Assembly (NCBI GenBank): GCA_017417385.1
Contig: JAFPZF010000049.1
Coordinates: forward strand, 1-60,271
Length of the DNA stretch: 60,271 nucleotides
Reading direction: 5' to 3'
Origin: Bacteroidales bacterium
GTDB lineage: Bacteria > Bacteroidota > Bacteroidia > Bacteroidales > Marinilabiliaceae
Part shown: positions 26,274 to 38,200 of the stretch, piece after piece
How positions within the stretch are numbered: the stretch's first letter is position 1
Layout: each line of letters opens with the position of its first letter
Notes under the pieces: generated by a model
What the model saw: only the letters and a program-made list of their open reading frames with translations
Databases searched by the model: none
What the model was told of the DNA's origin: nothing
Translations under genes and position numbers: made by a program

Positions 26274-28892
26274 CTAAAGCCAATCAAAGGCTCTACTGTT
26301 TAAAAGACGTATTCTGTCTTCGATTTCTTGAGGAAGGGAGTCGCACTCGTAAAACGCAGAATCACCGATCGAGGTGAGGGAGTCGGGCAGGGATATGGAC
26401 TTGAGGCTGTAGCAGGAGGAAAACGCAGAATCACCGATTGAAGAGAGGGTGTCGGGCAGGGAGATGGACTGGAGGCTTTGGCACATGTAAAACGCAGAAT
26501 CACCGATCGAGGTGAGGGAGTCGGGCAAGAAGATGGACTTGAGGCTACTGCAGGAGGAAAACGCATAATCACCGATTGAGGTGACGGAGGCGGGGACGGA
26601 GAAGGAAGTCACGTCCGAAGGAACGTATATTAGCGTAGTCTTGTTCTTGTCGTAGAGAGCTCCATCATCACCGACAGAGAAATGAGGGGACGAACAAGAA
26701 ATGCGAAGTGAACAGCCAATGAATGGATTTCCATTAATCGAGGTGAGGGAGTCGGGCAGGGAGATGGACTGGAGGCTTTCGCAGTAGTAAAACGCATAAT
26801 TACCGATCGAGGTGACGGAGTCGGGCAAGGAGATGGACTGGAGGCTTTTGCAGTTGTAAAAAGCATGATTTCCGATTGAGGTGAGGGAGTTGGGCAGGGA
26901 GATGTACTGGAGGCTTTCGCAGCCTATAAACGCATCACCTATCAAGGTGAGGGAGTTGGGCAGGGAGATGGACTGGAGGCTTTTGCAGCTGGAAAACGCA
27001 GCATTTCCGATTGAGGTGAGGGAGTCGGGTAGGGAGATGGACTGGAGGCTACTGCAGCCGCCAAACGCAGAATTTCCGATTGAGGAGAGGGTGTCGGGTA
27101 GGGAGATGGACTGGAGGCTTGAGCAGTACATAAATGCAGAATCTCCGATTGAGGAGAGGGTGTCGGGCAGGGAGATGGACTGGAGGCTTTCGCAGTAGGA
27201 AAACGCAGAATCTCCGATTGAGGTGACGGAGGCGGGGACGGAGAAGGAAGTCACGTCCGAAGGAACGTATATTAGCGTAGTCTTGTTCTTGTCGTAGAGA
27301 GCACCAACACCGTCGACGGAGAAATGAGGTGACGAGCAAGAAATGCGAAGGGATAGTCCTCTGAATGGGTTGATGCCAATCGAGGAGAGGGAGTTGGGCA
27401 GGGAGATGGACTGGAGGCTACTGCAGTCCCAAAACGCATAATCACCGATCGAGGTGAGGGAGTCGGGCAGGGAGATGGACTTGAGGCTACTGCAGTAGGA
27501 AAACGCATAATCACCGATTGAGGTGACGGAGTCGGGCAGGGAGATGGAGTGGAGGCTACTGCAGTCCAAAAACGCATGATTTCCGATTGAGGTGACGGAG
27601 TCTGGTAGGGAGAATGAAGTCACGCCAGAGGGAACGTATATTAGCGTAGTCTTGTTCTTGTCGTAGAGAGCTCCATCATCACCGACAGAGAAATGAGGGG
27701 ACGAACAAGAAATGCGAAGGAATAGTCCTCTGAATGGGTTGATGCCAATCGAGGTGAGGGAGTTGGGCAGGGAGATGGAGCGGAGGCTGTCGCAGCCGGA
27801 AAACGCATCATCACATATAACTTTGCAGCCGGACTTGACGGTGTAGTTGGTTATATATCCCTTAGTCCACTCTAGTAAGCGTTTGCCGTCGGGACTATAG
27901 AGGACTCCGAACTCGTCCGATACGCCAGCTTTTCTGTCCTCGGCGGTGACTTTTGTGGAAAGGAGTTCTTCGACAGGGATACGCTCGGGGCGGTCGAGGT
28001 TGAGGAGACGGAAGGAGACATGAGAGAGGTCGCCTCGGGACAGGGCGAGCAAGAAGAGGGCGAAACACTTGTCGAGCTCGGGGTCGCCGGAGGGGAACTC
28101 GTTGCGGAGGAAGGCGGAGTGGCCTGGGTCTCGGTAGTCGGCATCGGAGAGGAGGAGACGGTCGTTGGCGCCGTAGGAGGAGAACCAGGAGGGGTTGAAG
28201 GCGAGGGCGCGGAGAGAGAGGAGTATGCTTGCTACGGCGAAGTCGTCGATATGCTCGTCGAAGGTAGAGTCAGGGGTGCGACTCGGGTGGCGGAAGTCCG
28301 GGGTGCCAGTCTCGCGGGCCTTCTGACCAGCCATCTTAGGAACGTACATGCCGTCGTAATCCACAAGGACGAGGTTGCCCTCGGGGGTGACGAGGATGTT
28401 ATCTGGTTTCATGTCACCGTGGGCAAAAGGTTGCGAGAGGAGCCATGCGCTCATACGGCTGAACTGATAGGCGAGGAGAGCGAGGGCGTTGGAGTCCGAG
28501 ATATGTTCGCGGACGTAGCGGTCCAGCGGCACGCCCTCTATCCAGTCCATGAGGAGGACGGGGAACTCAGTCTCCGTGGTAGCCGCGCTATCGACAAAAA
28601 TCTCCTTCTCGAGGAAGCGGATAGGGGTGAGGAAGGTCGAGGAGACGAACTCCAGTTCGTCGGCTATCAGACGGTAGCTCTCGCACCGATTGGGCTGATC
28701 CTTCAAGAAGCATTTCAGGGCATGGAGCTTGCCAGTCTTCTTATTGCGCATCTTGAAGACTACGGCGAAGTTGCCGCTACTCAAGATGGGGTGGTTGTTG
28801 GAATCGAGGACTGGCTCCAGGTCGGTCAACTGGTCGAAATCCTCGGGGGTGCAGATGGAGGAGATATAATCTGAGATAGTGGGGTAAAGCAT
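26274..28892 (-). CDS. Eukaryotic-like protein kinase fused to BspA-type leucine-rich repeats
   Basis: 872 residues from the ATG at 28892. An upstream in-frame ATG at 29159 would add 89 residues that run through a dispersed repeat, so it is rejected. Residues 35-270 look like a protein kinase: SSGNFAVVFK, Lys60 (HALKCF), catalytic loop HGDMKPDN (158-165), DYDG (178-181) in place of DFG, and TGTPDFRHP in the activation segment. Residues 345-855 are some 20 LRR_5/BspA repeats of about 23 residues (SISLPDSLTSIGDYAF), broken by near-identical spacers containing DKNKTTLIYVPS. No signal peptide, so it is predicted to be cytosolic, unlike most BspA proteins. Function unknown. Confidence 0.85.
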   Translation of the reverse strand: MLYPTISDYISSICTPEDFDQLTDLEPVLDSNNHPILSSGNFAVVFKMRNKKTGKLHALKCFLKDQPNRCESYRLIADELEFVSSTFLTPIRFLEKEIFVDSAATTETEFPVLLMDWIEGVPLDRYVREHISDSNALALLAYQFSRMSAWLLSQPFAHGDMKPDNILVTPEGNLVLVDYDGMYVPKMAGQKARETGTPDFRHPSRTPDSTFDEHIDDFAVASILLSLRALAFNPSWFSSYGANDRLLLSDADYRDPGHSAFLRNEFPSGDPELDKCFALFLLALSRGDLSHVSFRLLNLDRPERIPVEELLSTKVTAEDRKAGVSDEFGVLYSPDGKRLLEWTKGYITNYTVKSGCKVICDDAFSGCDSLRSISLPNSLTSIGINPFRGLFLRISCSSPHFSVGDDGALYDKNKTTLIYVPSGVTSFSLPDSVTSIGNHAFLDCSSLHSISLPDSVTSIGDYAFSYCSSLKSISLPDSLTSIGDYAFWDCSSLQSISLPNSLSSIGINPFRGLSLRISCSSPHFSVDGVGALYDKNKTTLIYVPSDVTSFSVPASVTSIGDSAFSYCESLQSISLPDTLSSIGDSAFMYCSSLQSISLPDTLSSIGNSAFGGCSSLQSISLPDSLTSIGNAAFSSCKSLQSISLPNSLTLIGDAFIGCESLQYISLPNSLTSIGNHAFYNCKSLQSISLPDSVTSIGNYAFYYCESLQSISLPDSLTSINGNPFIGCSLRISCSSPHFSVGDDGALYDKNKTTLIYVPSDVTSFSVPASVTSIGDYAFSSCSSLKSIFLPDSLTSIGDSAFYMCQSLQSISLPDTLSSIGDSAFSSCYSLKSISLPDSLTSIGDSAFYECDSLPQEIEDRIRLLNSRAFDWL

Positions 28893-29299
28893 AGTAATAG
28901 TCGGTTGATGGTTCAGAGTATAGAGGAGTGGGCGAATGCGAAGATAAGAAAGATTTCTGAAAGAGGGAGGGAAGAATAGGAAACGACGGGAGAGATGCTG
29001 GTCGTGGAGAGACGTGGATGGCGTAGAGGTTAACATAAGACGGGAAAAGGCTAATACAGGTATAACATTTGTCTTAGAATTCCGAAACAATTCTGTATAG
29101 AAACCGTAGAATTCGTAAGAGAAATAAACACAGCTAAGAGATAATGTGGAATCAAACAAAACAGGACAGAGAAATGGTTAACCTTATCAGGGCTAACGTA
29201 AGACTAATCCTCTTGACTTTGGGGATGAGTAAGAAGGATAGTGCGTCCCGTGGTTCTAAGACTCGCAACTCGTAATACATAATTCGTAACTATATAACT
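28893..29299. promoter_or_regulatory. Divergent intergenic region between the kinase-LRR gene and the giant gene
   Basis: About 400 bases separate two divergent starts and should hold both promoters, but no box matches the consensus well. It contains one copy of the dispersed repeat (29029-29066). A/T-rich just before 29300. Confidence 0.4.
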
Positions 29300-32200
29300 A
29301 TGAACACCATAAAAAACAAACTTGCCGTTTTGCTAACACTATTGTTAGTTACGGTGCTGCTGCCGGAGAGGGCGGCGGCGGAGAATGTGGAAGACACATG
29401 GCGTTACTCCGTTATGCTTAGCGGTGCTAACACCATCACCATCAAGATGCCTGTCTATGATGAAGAGGGCGCCGACGATTGGGTGGACAACGGCTATCTA
29501 AAGGCATCGTGGACGGATGCCAATGGCACTCACACCAACGAGACCGTCATCTGGTGGTCGAAAGATGAGGATAGCCACGACAACGATGACAGCGACCTGT
29601 GGTGTAAGTTCTATACCAATGTCGGCGGTAGCTTCGACGTGACACAAGGAAACTCAAGCAGTCACTTTACGCTGACCAAGGGCGACGGGACGCTGCGCCG
29701 CAAGATTTACGAGAACAACGATGGCAACACCTACGATATCACTATTGTGTGGCGCGTGCCATACGACATGTTAGGCTGCAAGGTCAAGTTCTCGTGGGAC
29801 GTGAAATGCGACTATACTAACGGCCTTGCGTGGGACACTCACTACTCCGTGTCGCCATCGGGGGCAGACTTCACCTTGCCTAAGGCGCAGAGCGTGGTGA
29901 GTCCGCAGATTACTTTGGCGACTATTTCGTATAGCGAGGTTGGTAAATTGGAGCTGCCCTGGTTCATGGGCTCTACCGAATTGACATCCATATATTATAA
30001 GTATACCGATGCCAACGGCAACACCGTTAAGCAGACGCTGCCAAGCAACGAGAACAGCGGCACGATATACCTCGATGCCACCGAGCCGCATAACAACTTC
30101 GGCCTCGTGGTGAGCTATAAAGACAATAACAACTACCTAATCGAGAATATATCGTCGGAGACGCAGGATCTGACGATGGTTCATGCGCCAGTTGGTTTCA
30201 CGGCTACGCCCGTTGGCAACAGCAAGGCGGCGGTGCGGCTCAACTGGTACGTAGAGCACACAGGAACCAACGACATCACCAGTTCGGACTTTTTCGAGGT
30301 TCAGCGCTCGCTGACGGGCGAGGAGGCCGACTTCGTGACCATCGGCTCGGTGCCATACGCTATGAATAGCGACACTCACGACTACGAATATGTTGATAGC
30401 ACGCTGATTAACGCCATCACAGCCGAGCAGCTCGTAAAGGGTGGTACACTCGACAAGCTGACCTACCGCGTGCGCCGTATGCTTACGCAGTCGTGGGGAT
30501 GGGATGGCAACCCGTGTGCTGCTACGGCATCGTGCGTTGTGGACGACCTTCACCTGAGGCGCATATCTACATATTCGGCTAAATGGCAAGACGAACGTGC
30601 CTACACTGTGCGCGTGGCGTGGGATTATGCCAACGAGTATGGCGCTGTGTGGGACAGCCGCGCCAAGGTTCTGATGCGCGTGACGTCTACTGACCGCTCG
30701 GGTGCTGTGGTGGAGAATACTATATATGAACTTTCGGAAGACGAGATTGATCAGCGCTACAAGGTGGTTACGCTTGCGCGCCCATGCGTGAAGTACGACA
30801 TTGAGGTGTATGTAGACCGCGCCACGTCGCCTATTAACCTCCTGGAGAACGTCAAGGAGTTCTTCTTCCCCATACGCAACGCTGACGACTGGAACACCTT
30901 CCGCATCATGGTTAGCAACGCAAAGGGTCAGTCCGACGTGAACGCACGCCTATATGCAGACATCAGTACTTCTGCCAGTTGCGGTGACAGCGATTCACCA
31001 TTCCGTGGACGCTTCGACGGCAACGGCCATACGCTGAACATAAACATCGACTATAGTAGTGGCGCTAATGAAGCGCCATTCAAGGTAGGTAAAGACTACA
31101 CGATAGAGAACTTGCGCGTCACGGGAACTATCAAGGGCGGAATCCATTCGGCAGGACTCGTGGGTAGCAGTAGTGCCAGCGATGGTAAGCGCAACACGAT
31201 CCGCAACGTGCGAGTATCAGCTACGGTAGAATGTAGCAACAGCTATGTGGGCGGCATCGTGGGGCACGGAGGTCGCTCCAGCCACTATATCAATAACTGT
31301 CTGTTTGATGGCAAACTGATATGTAAGGGCAGCAATGCTTACGGCGGTGCCATCATTGGTTGGTGCGACGACAATAGTGGCAACTGGATTACCAACTGCT
31401 TGGAGAACGGCACTTACGAAGGGCTTACTCATCCCTACATGAACTATCAGTATAAGTCCGGTGGTAACATAGCCTACAGCAACGGCGCACAGGGCTCAAA
31501 CAACTGGAGCGTTCACAGTTGGGGACACGAAAAATATGCTGATGCCTTCATTATCAATAATGCAGAAGACTGGAATACATTCTGCTCTATGGTAAAGGCT
31601 GCTGCAGGTAATTATGATGTAAATGCCGTGCTGAATGCCGACATCAGCATTAGTTCTTCAACGACTTCCGGGTATTACGCAGGTATGGATACCTATCCTT
31701 ATCGCGGTACGTTCGACGGTAACGGCCACACAATGAGAGTGGATATTGATTGGGGGACGAACTATTACGCTGCGCCATTCCCTACAGTTAACAAGGCTAC
31801 CATTAAGAATCTGTATGTGAGGGGTTATGTCAAAGGAGGTATTCATTCCGCTGGTCTTATCGGACATACCTACGGCTCGTCTCCTTCTATTATCATAGAA
31901 AATGTATATGTAGGTACCGATGTTACAACCACAGCCAGCCATGCAGGTGGAATTATAGGTCACGCACATAGCGCAACGGTTAAGATAGAGGACTGCAAAT
32001 CTTGGGGTGACATCACTGCTAAGGGTTCAAATGCATACTGCGGTTCTATCATTGGATGGGCAGACAATGCGAACAATTGGGAGATGCACCGAGTTGCTGA
32101 ATACGTATCCTTCACAGATGTCGCTCATGCGGGATTCAGTTACTATAATCCCGGAACACCTTGGGGCTATAACAGCAAGAGCACCACTTGTGTCTCTGCC

Positions 32201-35200
32201 CATAGTTGGGGCGAAGTGAAGGCAGAGTATCGTAATAAGTATAGTAGCGATGCGGCTGTCATATTCAATCAAGAACAACCTGGGTCGTGGGTTTTAGATG
32301 CTTATAGCATTTGGATGCCAGCTATGGAAACAGACGCATTCCCTTCTGTTGACGACTTGTTAGCTTCGCTTGGTCATGCTTGGGTGAAAGACGGCAGCAA
32401 TGCTGTGCTACTCATGACGTCGGTCGATAGAGATGTGCTACCTACCTACACTAAGCCTACGCTGCCGGACTTCTACCACGAGAGCTTCGGCAAGGTGGAC
32501 AAGACGCTTATGACGCAGACTCGCCAGAGCAGTGTGCTTCTTGCGTGGGAGACTGACGGCAATCCTGTTGATTACTTCGAGGTGCTGCGCCGCGCGGTGG
32601 GCACTACGGCATGGGACACCATAGCTACCGACCTCGACAATATGAGCTATGAGGACATCGACGTGTCGCCGCTTGTGGATTATGAATACAAGGTGCGCGG
32701 CGCTAACGACTGCGAGGGCATGAGCTACTCCGAGACTGCCATTGCCAAGGGCGCTTGCAAGCATAGCGGCAAGGTGGAAGGCTACATTCGCTTCCTAGAT
32801 GGCACGGGCGCTCCGGGCATCACGGTGGAGATTGTGTCGGGCAGCACTAAAGTAACTGCCGTAACTGACGAGACTGGCTACTACATGGCCGACGACCTCT
32901 CGTATCTCGGGCAGCAGAGCGTCACCTACGACGTAACGCCCGTAAGCACGAGTGGCATAAAGCTCGAAGTGGAGAGCTACGCTGCTACGTTCAACGACAA
33001 GAGCAACCACGAGATGGTGCACGAGTTCACCATAACAAACAGTCATCTTTTTACGGGCTTCGTCATGTACGAAGGCACGAGCATACCTGTCAAGGGCGTG
33101 CGCTTCCGCGTGAACGGCAGTTTGCTTCACAACGCTAAAGATGGCTACGTGGAGTCCGACTTCGAAGGCAAGTTCTCGTTCAACGTCCTCGACGGCAATA
33201 ATATCATTCAGGCTGAGATGGATGGCCACAAATTTGTGGACGATGGCTACTTCAAGAGTAAAGATGGCTTTGTGTTCAACGACAACGTGTCGCAGATCTA
33301 CTTCTACGATGCTACCAAGGTGAAACTCACCGGACGCGTCGTGGGTGGTAACGACCAAGGCAAACTGCCGCTCGACAACAACCTGAGCCGCAACAACCTC
33401 GGCGACGACCTTACTATGGTGCTTACGCTTGAGGGCGACAACACTTCGTGGCTCGTCTACGACAACCAGAACCCGACGCTCACCAAGCGCGAAGATTCAT
33501 TTGCTCACCCGGGCGGTGGCGGCCATAAGACGACTGCCGAAGTATTGCGCAAACGTATGGTTGTAAAGCCCGATACTGTCACGGGTGAATATGTGCTGAT
33601 GCTCCCGCCGGTGCGCTGGAAAGTGCAGCAGATCTACTGCGAAGGCTACCCGACGCTCTTCCAAGACGGTATGGTGAGCGAGGTCATCGACCTGACTAAC
33701 AGCCTGAAGACCGATACGGTCACGCACGAAGGCACATTCGTGGACGTTGACAAAAAGAACGTCTCTCAGCCGACTGAGACCTACAACGCCATCTACAACC
33801 GTATCTACCATGCCCCAGTGGAGATCACCTACCGTCAAGTGGGCTACGACACCTTCGACTACTTTGGCGACAAGAGCTACACGGCTACTAACGTCGGTGG
33901 CGACAAGGTGGTTGTGCCGTTGGCATACTTAGGAAGCGATAATAAAGCGGATTATACCTTCGGACATCCAGTATTTAGTCTTGAACGCCGATATCCGATT
34001 GAAATTGCTGTGGTGGAACGCTATCCGTGGAATGGCGTGGCTGGCAGTGCTAAAGAGGACTTAGTGAGGGTCGGCGGTGGTCGCGTTACGATCCACAACG
34101 GATTGAAGGACGGCTTGAACCAAGAGTTTGTTGAACTCGACAGCGAGGGTCGCGGTCTGTACTACTTGCAAGCTGGTCAGACTACGCGCCTGCTTACTGA
34201 CAAAGATGCTTTGCGCACGGTAACGATGACGCTCGAGCAGGACGGCACTACCTACGAGGCGGAGCCTTTGCGCGGCTACATCCTTAACATGTTTGCCACT
34301 GGCGCAGGTAAGGAAGTCCTCGTCAACGGTCAGCCGCTGCTCTTCGACATCTTGCGAGACCCTCCTGGAAGTGGCAGTAGCGCTACCCTCTCGAAAGGCT
34401 CTACGCTGAAATATACCTATACCCTCGACATGAAGTTGCAAGCCGGTCTCCACCTTAACATCGTCACTGGCAGCACTATGGATAATTTCCAGGGCACTGT
34501 GGCAGCTCCTCAGGGCGCTGGTGGCGTGGCTGGCATCATCAACAGCAGCAACAGCGAAGAACTCATCGACTTTACCTACGCCTTCGATATGGAAGGTCGT
34601 CGTGCCTTCGCCTACACGATGAACATCAATCAGGACATCAGCACAAGCACCGATAGGGTTATGGTGGGCGCCGATGCCGACCTATACATAGGTACGGTTC
34701 AGAATATTGTGGTTGAACCTGTGTCGACCATTCGCGCTATCCCCGACGCTATGTACCAGCAGATGCTTGGCAAACTTGGCGGCGGCTCGTTGACTGGCGT
34801 AAATAATAAGTATGGCACGTTGGTACATATTGCTGAAGGCACCGATGCCGACGGCAAAAAATATCATCTTGTGCGCGACGAGTCAATTGGCTACGGTCCA
34901 GAAGTGACGTCCCATTTCGTCCACTCGCAGAAGCACATTCTTACGGAACTCATTCCTGCCAAGGTGAAGGAGTTGCGAGCACTGATGTTCACCGGGTCAA
35001 AGGCAGATGCACAGGCGAAAGCCAACGCCACGCGTAAGCCGGTCTATTGGACGGATATGGCTGTTGACGACGATCTTTTCGGCTCTAAGTACGAGATGGT
35101 GAAGCCAGAAGGCTCTTCGGAGAACTTCACAGACGAGGCACTCCAGATCTATCAGATTATAGAGGCTTGGGTGCAGATGATAGCTCAGAACGAGCGCGAG

Positions 35201-38200
35201 AAACTGCAAGCTACCGACCGTGTTGCTAACTACGACGTAGATGGCGGCTCTAAGGTGCAGTATAGCGAGCAGTTCAAGAGCGACTACGACATAACTAACT
35301 ACTACCACCTGCCGGGCATCATCAGTGCAACCTACTTCGACGAGAGTGGTACAGACATGGGCATAACCGTTGCTTCGATTGTGGGTGTCAAGATCGTGAG
35401 CGCCATTCTCAAGGCTGTCTACGATAACACTATCAACTCCTCGACATCTGCTGTTGGTGCCGGAGCTGCTCAAGGCACGCAAAATGCTAATGGCTTCAAT
35501 ACTGCTGTTAACTTCTATGGCAGCACATTCAAGTTTAGCCTCCTGCCCGTTCTCGACTACAACGTCAAAGATGTTTCTGGTGAGTCTAAGAGCTACAATC
35601 GCAAGGAGAGTTTCAACATAGTTATGGATAAGCGAAGCCACTTGAATTTCGACGTCTATCGCGTTTGGACCGACACGACTACGGTGGGCAACAGCGGTGT
35701 ACTTGATGTTTACACCAACCAGAATTTCAACAAAATGACCAACTACGTGGCAGAATACCTACATCGCGACAACACTATGGCGGATGCTCGCTACGCTCGC
35801 AGCTTCGTCTATCGCACGCGCGGTGGCGCTACTGTCAACACGTGGGAGGACGAACGTCGTACGCTGTTCTACAACGAGGGCACTATCCTCGACGAGCGCA
35901 CCAAGAAGATTTGCAACCCGAAGATTACGCTCGACCGTCAGAGTGTGAGCGGCGTGGCGGTTGGCGACCCGGCTCGCTTCAAGGTCTACCTGACCAACGA
36001 GAGCGAGCAGCCTGAGGCGGCCACTGATAACTTGACCTTGTTCACTTTCTTCTTAGATGAAGCAAGCAATCCTGCTGGAGCTAAATTCTTTGTTGACGGT
36101 TCGCCGCTCAATGGGAACGGTATACCTATTGTCCTCAACCCTGGCATAGTGGTAGAGAAGACTATTGAAGTTTATGCTGGCAACGGCTTCGACTACAATG
36201 GGTTGACAATCGGTGTCGCCTCAAGTTCCGACTTCGTTCTTACACAAAACAAGGTGATGCTCGACGTGCACTACCTGCGTCAGGCTGGACCGGTGAACAT
36301 TTCATCGCCGGGCGACAAGTGGATCATGAATACTGATGCGCAGTGGAACGACAAGCACGGCTGGTTCTTGCCAATAACTATCGATGGTTTCAATAAGTAT
36401 CAGCACAACTTCGACCACATCGAATTCCAGTACAAAGAGAGTCTCCGTGGCGACGACTATTGGACAAATCTCTGTTCATATTATGCTGATTCTACGCTTA
36501 TGGCCAAGGCTTCCGGCGTGTGCGACATGATTCCTGAGAACGGCAACATCGTTACTCAGTTCTACGGCGAAGGCACTGTCATGGAGAAGGCTTACGACCT
36601 GCGCGCCGTGCTCTACTGCCGAGATGGAAACTCGTTCCTGACGACCTCGTCTGCTATCATCAGCGGTGTTAAGGATACGCGCCGTCCGCAGTTGTTCGGC
36701 ACTCCAGAGCCTACCGACGGCATACTTACTGCGGGCAGCAACATTATATTCAACTTCTCGGAGGATATTGAGCACAACTACCTCAATGCTATCACTAACT
36801 TCGAGGTGAAGGGCGAGGTGAACAACGACAATGTCTCCGAGTCGGTAAGCGTGCAGTTCGATGGCACATCGAGTGTTGAGAGCGAGGCGCAGCGCAACTT
36901 CAGCGGTAAGAGCGTAACTATTGACATGATGGTCAAGCCCGACGCAACGGGTCGCGACATGCCTCTCTTCTCTCACGGCACGAATGGTAAGAAACTGCAA
37001 CTGTGGCTGACTGGCGACCTCAAGCTGAAAGCTGTTGTCGATGAGCAAGAGTTCACTTCCAATGAGAAGATTGCAAAAGGCGGCTTCACACAAGTGGCTA
37101 TGAGCATCAACCACGAGGACAGCACGCTGACATTCTACAATGGCGGCGTCGAGATTGGACAGTTCAAGATGAAAGAGCCATACCACGGCACGGGCGCACT
37201 AATCTTCGGTCGTACCAACGAGACCGACCGCACCATGAGTCAATACTACAAAGGTCGCATGATGGAGGCTCGGTTGTGGTACCGCGCTCTCACGGGCGGT
37301 CAGGTGGGCACTACTTACGGCAACCGCCGACTGACGGGCTACGAGATGGGCTTGGTGGACTACTACCCGATGAACGAAGGCTCGAGCGTCTACGCTCTTG
37401 ACCATACGCAAGGCGCAAATGCTCAGCTAATGGGCGCTTCGTGGGCTATCCCTCGTGGTCTTTCGTTACACATAGAAAACGATGGCTTTGCGCTCAAGCA
37501 GAACGCCATCAACCGCACCGCCGAGCAAGACTACACGCTGACTTTCTGGTTCAAGACCGACGACGAGAATGGTACGCTTGTTTGCAATGGTAACGGTAAC
37601 AATGACGTGGCTGGTGCTGAGAATCAGTTCTGGCTTGGCTTCGACGGCGGACAGCTCCACTTCCGTTCCAATGGGCAGACTTTCGATGCTGGCAGCGGCT
37701 ACAACGACAACCAGTGGCATCATTATGCTATGACTGTCAACCGTGCTCGCGGCGTTGTTAATATCTACGTTGATCAGACTCTGAAGGCTACCTTCTCGCC
37801 AGATTTGATAGGCGGCATCAGTGGCGGCACGCCAACCATCGGCTCAGACCTGACGGGCTACTTCGACGAGTTCTGCATGTTCCAGCAAGCACTGCCGCTG
37901 ACGCTCATCAAGACATACGCGACCAAGAGTCCACAGGGCGATGAGGCTGGCCTGCTTACCTACCTTAGCTTCGACACCCAAGAACGTCAGAAGGACAACG
38001 ACATCGAGCTTGTGGCATATCCATATAGCAAGAAGATCTACCTCGACGAAAAGGGTAACGTGAAGTACTCACTCGACCCGCTGACTAAAGAGGCTACTTC
38101 TACGCCAGTGCGCGACTACGTGTTCGTTGCTTCGCAAGACGAAATCATGAAGCACATCACCAACGAGACGGCCGCTCCTGTTGTGCCCTACGAAGAGCTG

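Noticed and set aside
26881-27198. A plus-strand frame with regular ~20-residue repeats (REMDWRL)
   Set aside because: Antisense of the LRR-coding repeats; the periodicity comes from the minus-strand gene.
28893-29159. An 89-residue N-terminal extension of the kinase-LRR protein
   Set aside because: It is translated from an intergenic dispersed repeat and has no conserved residues; the ATG at 28892 begins just before the kinase domain.
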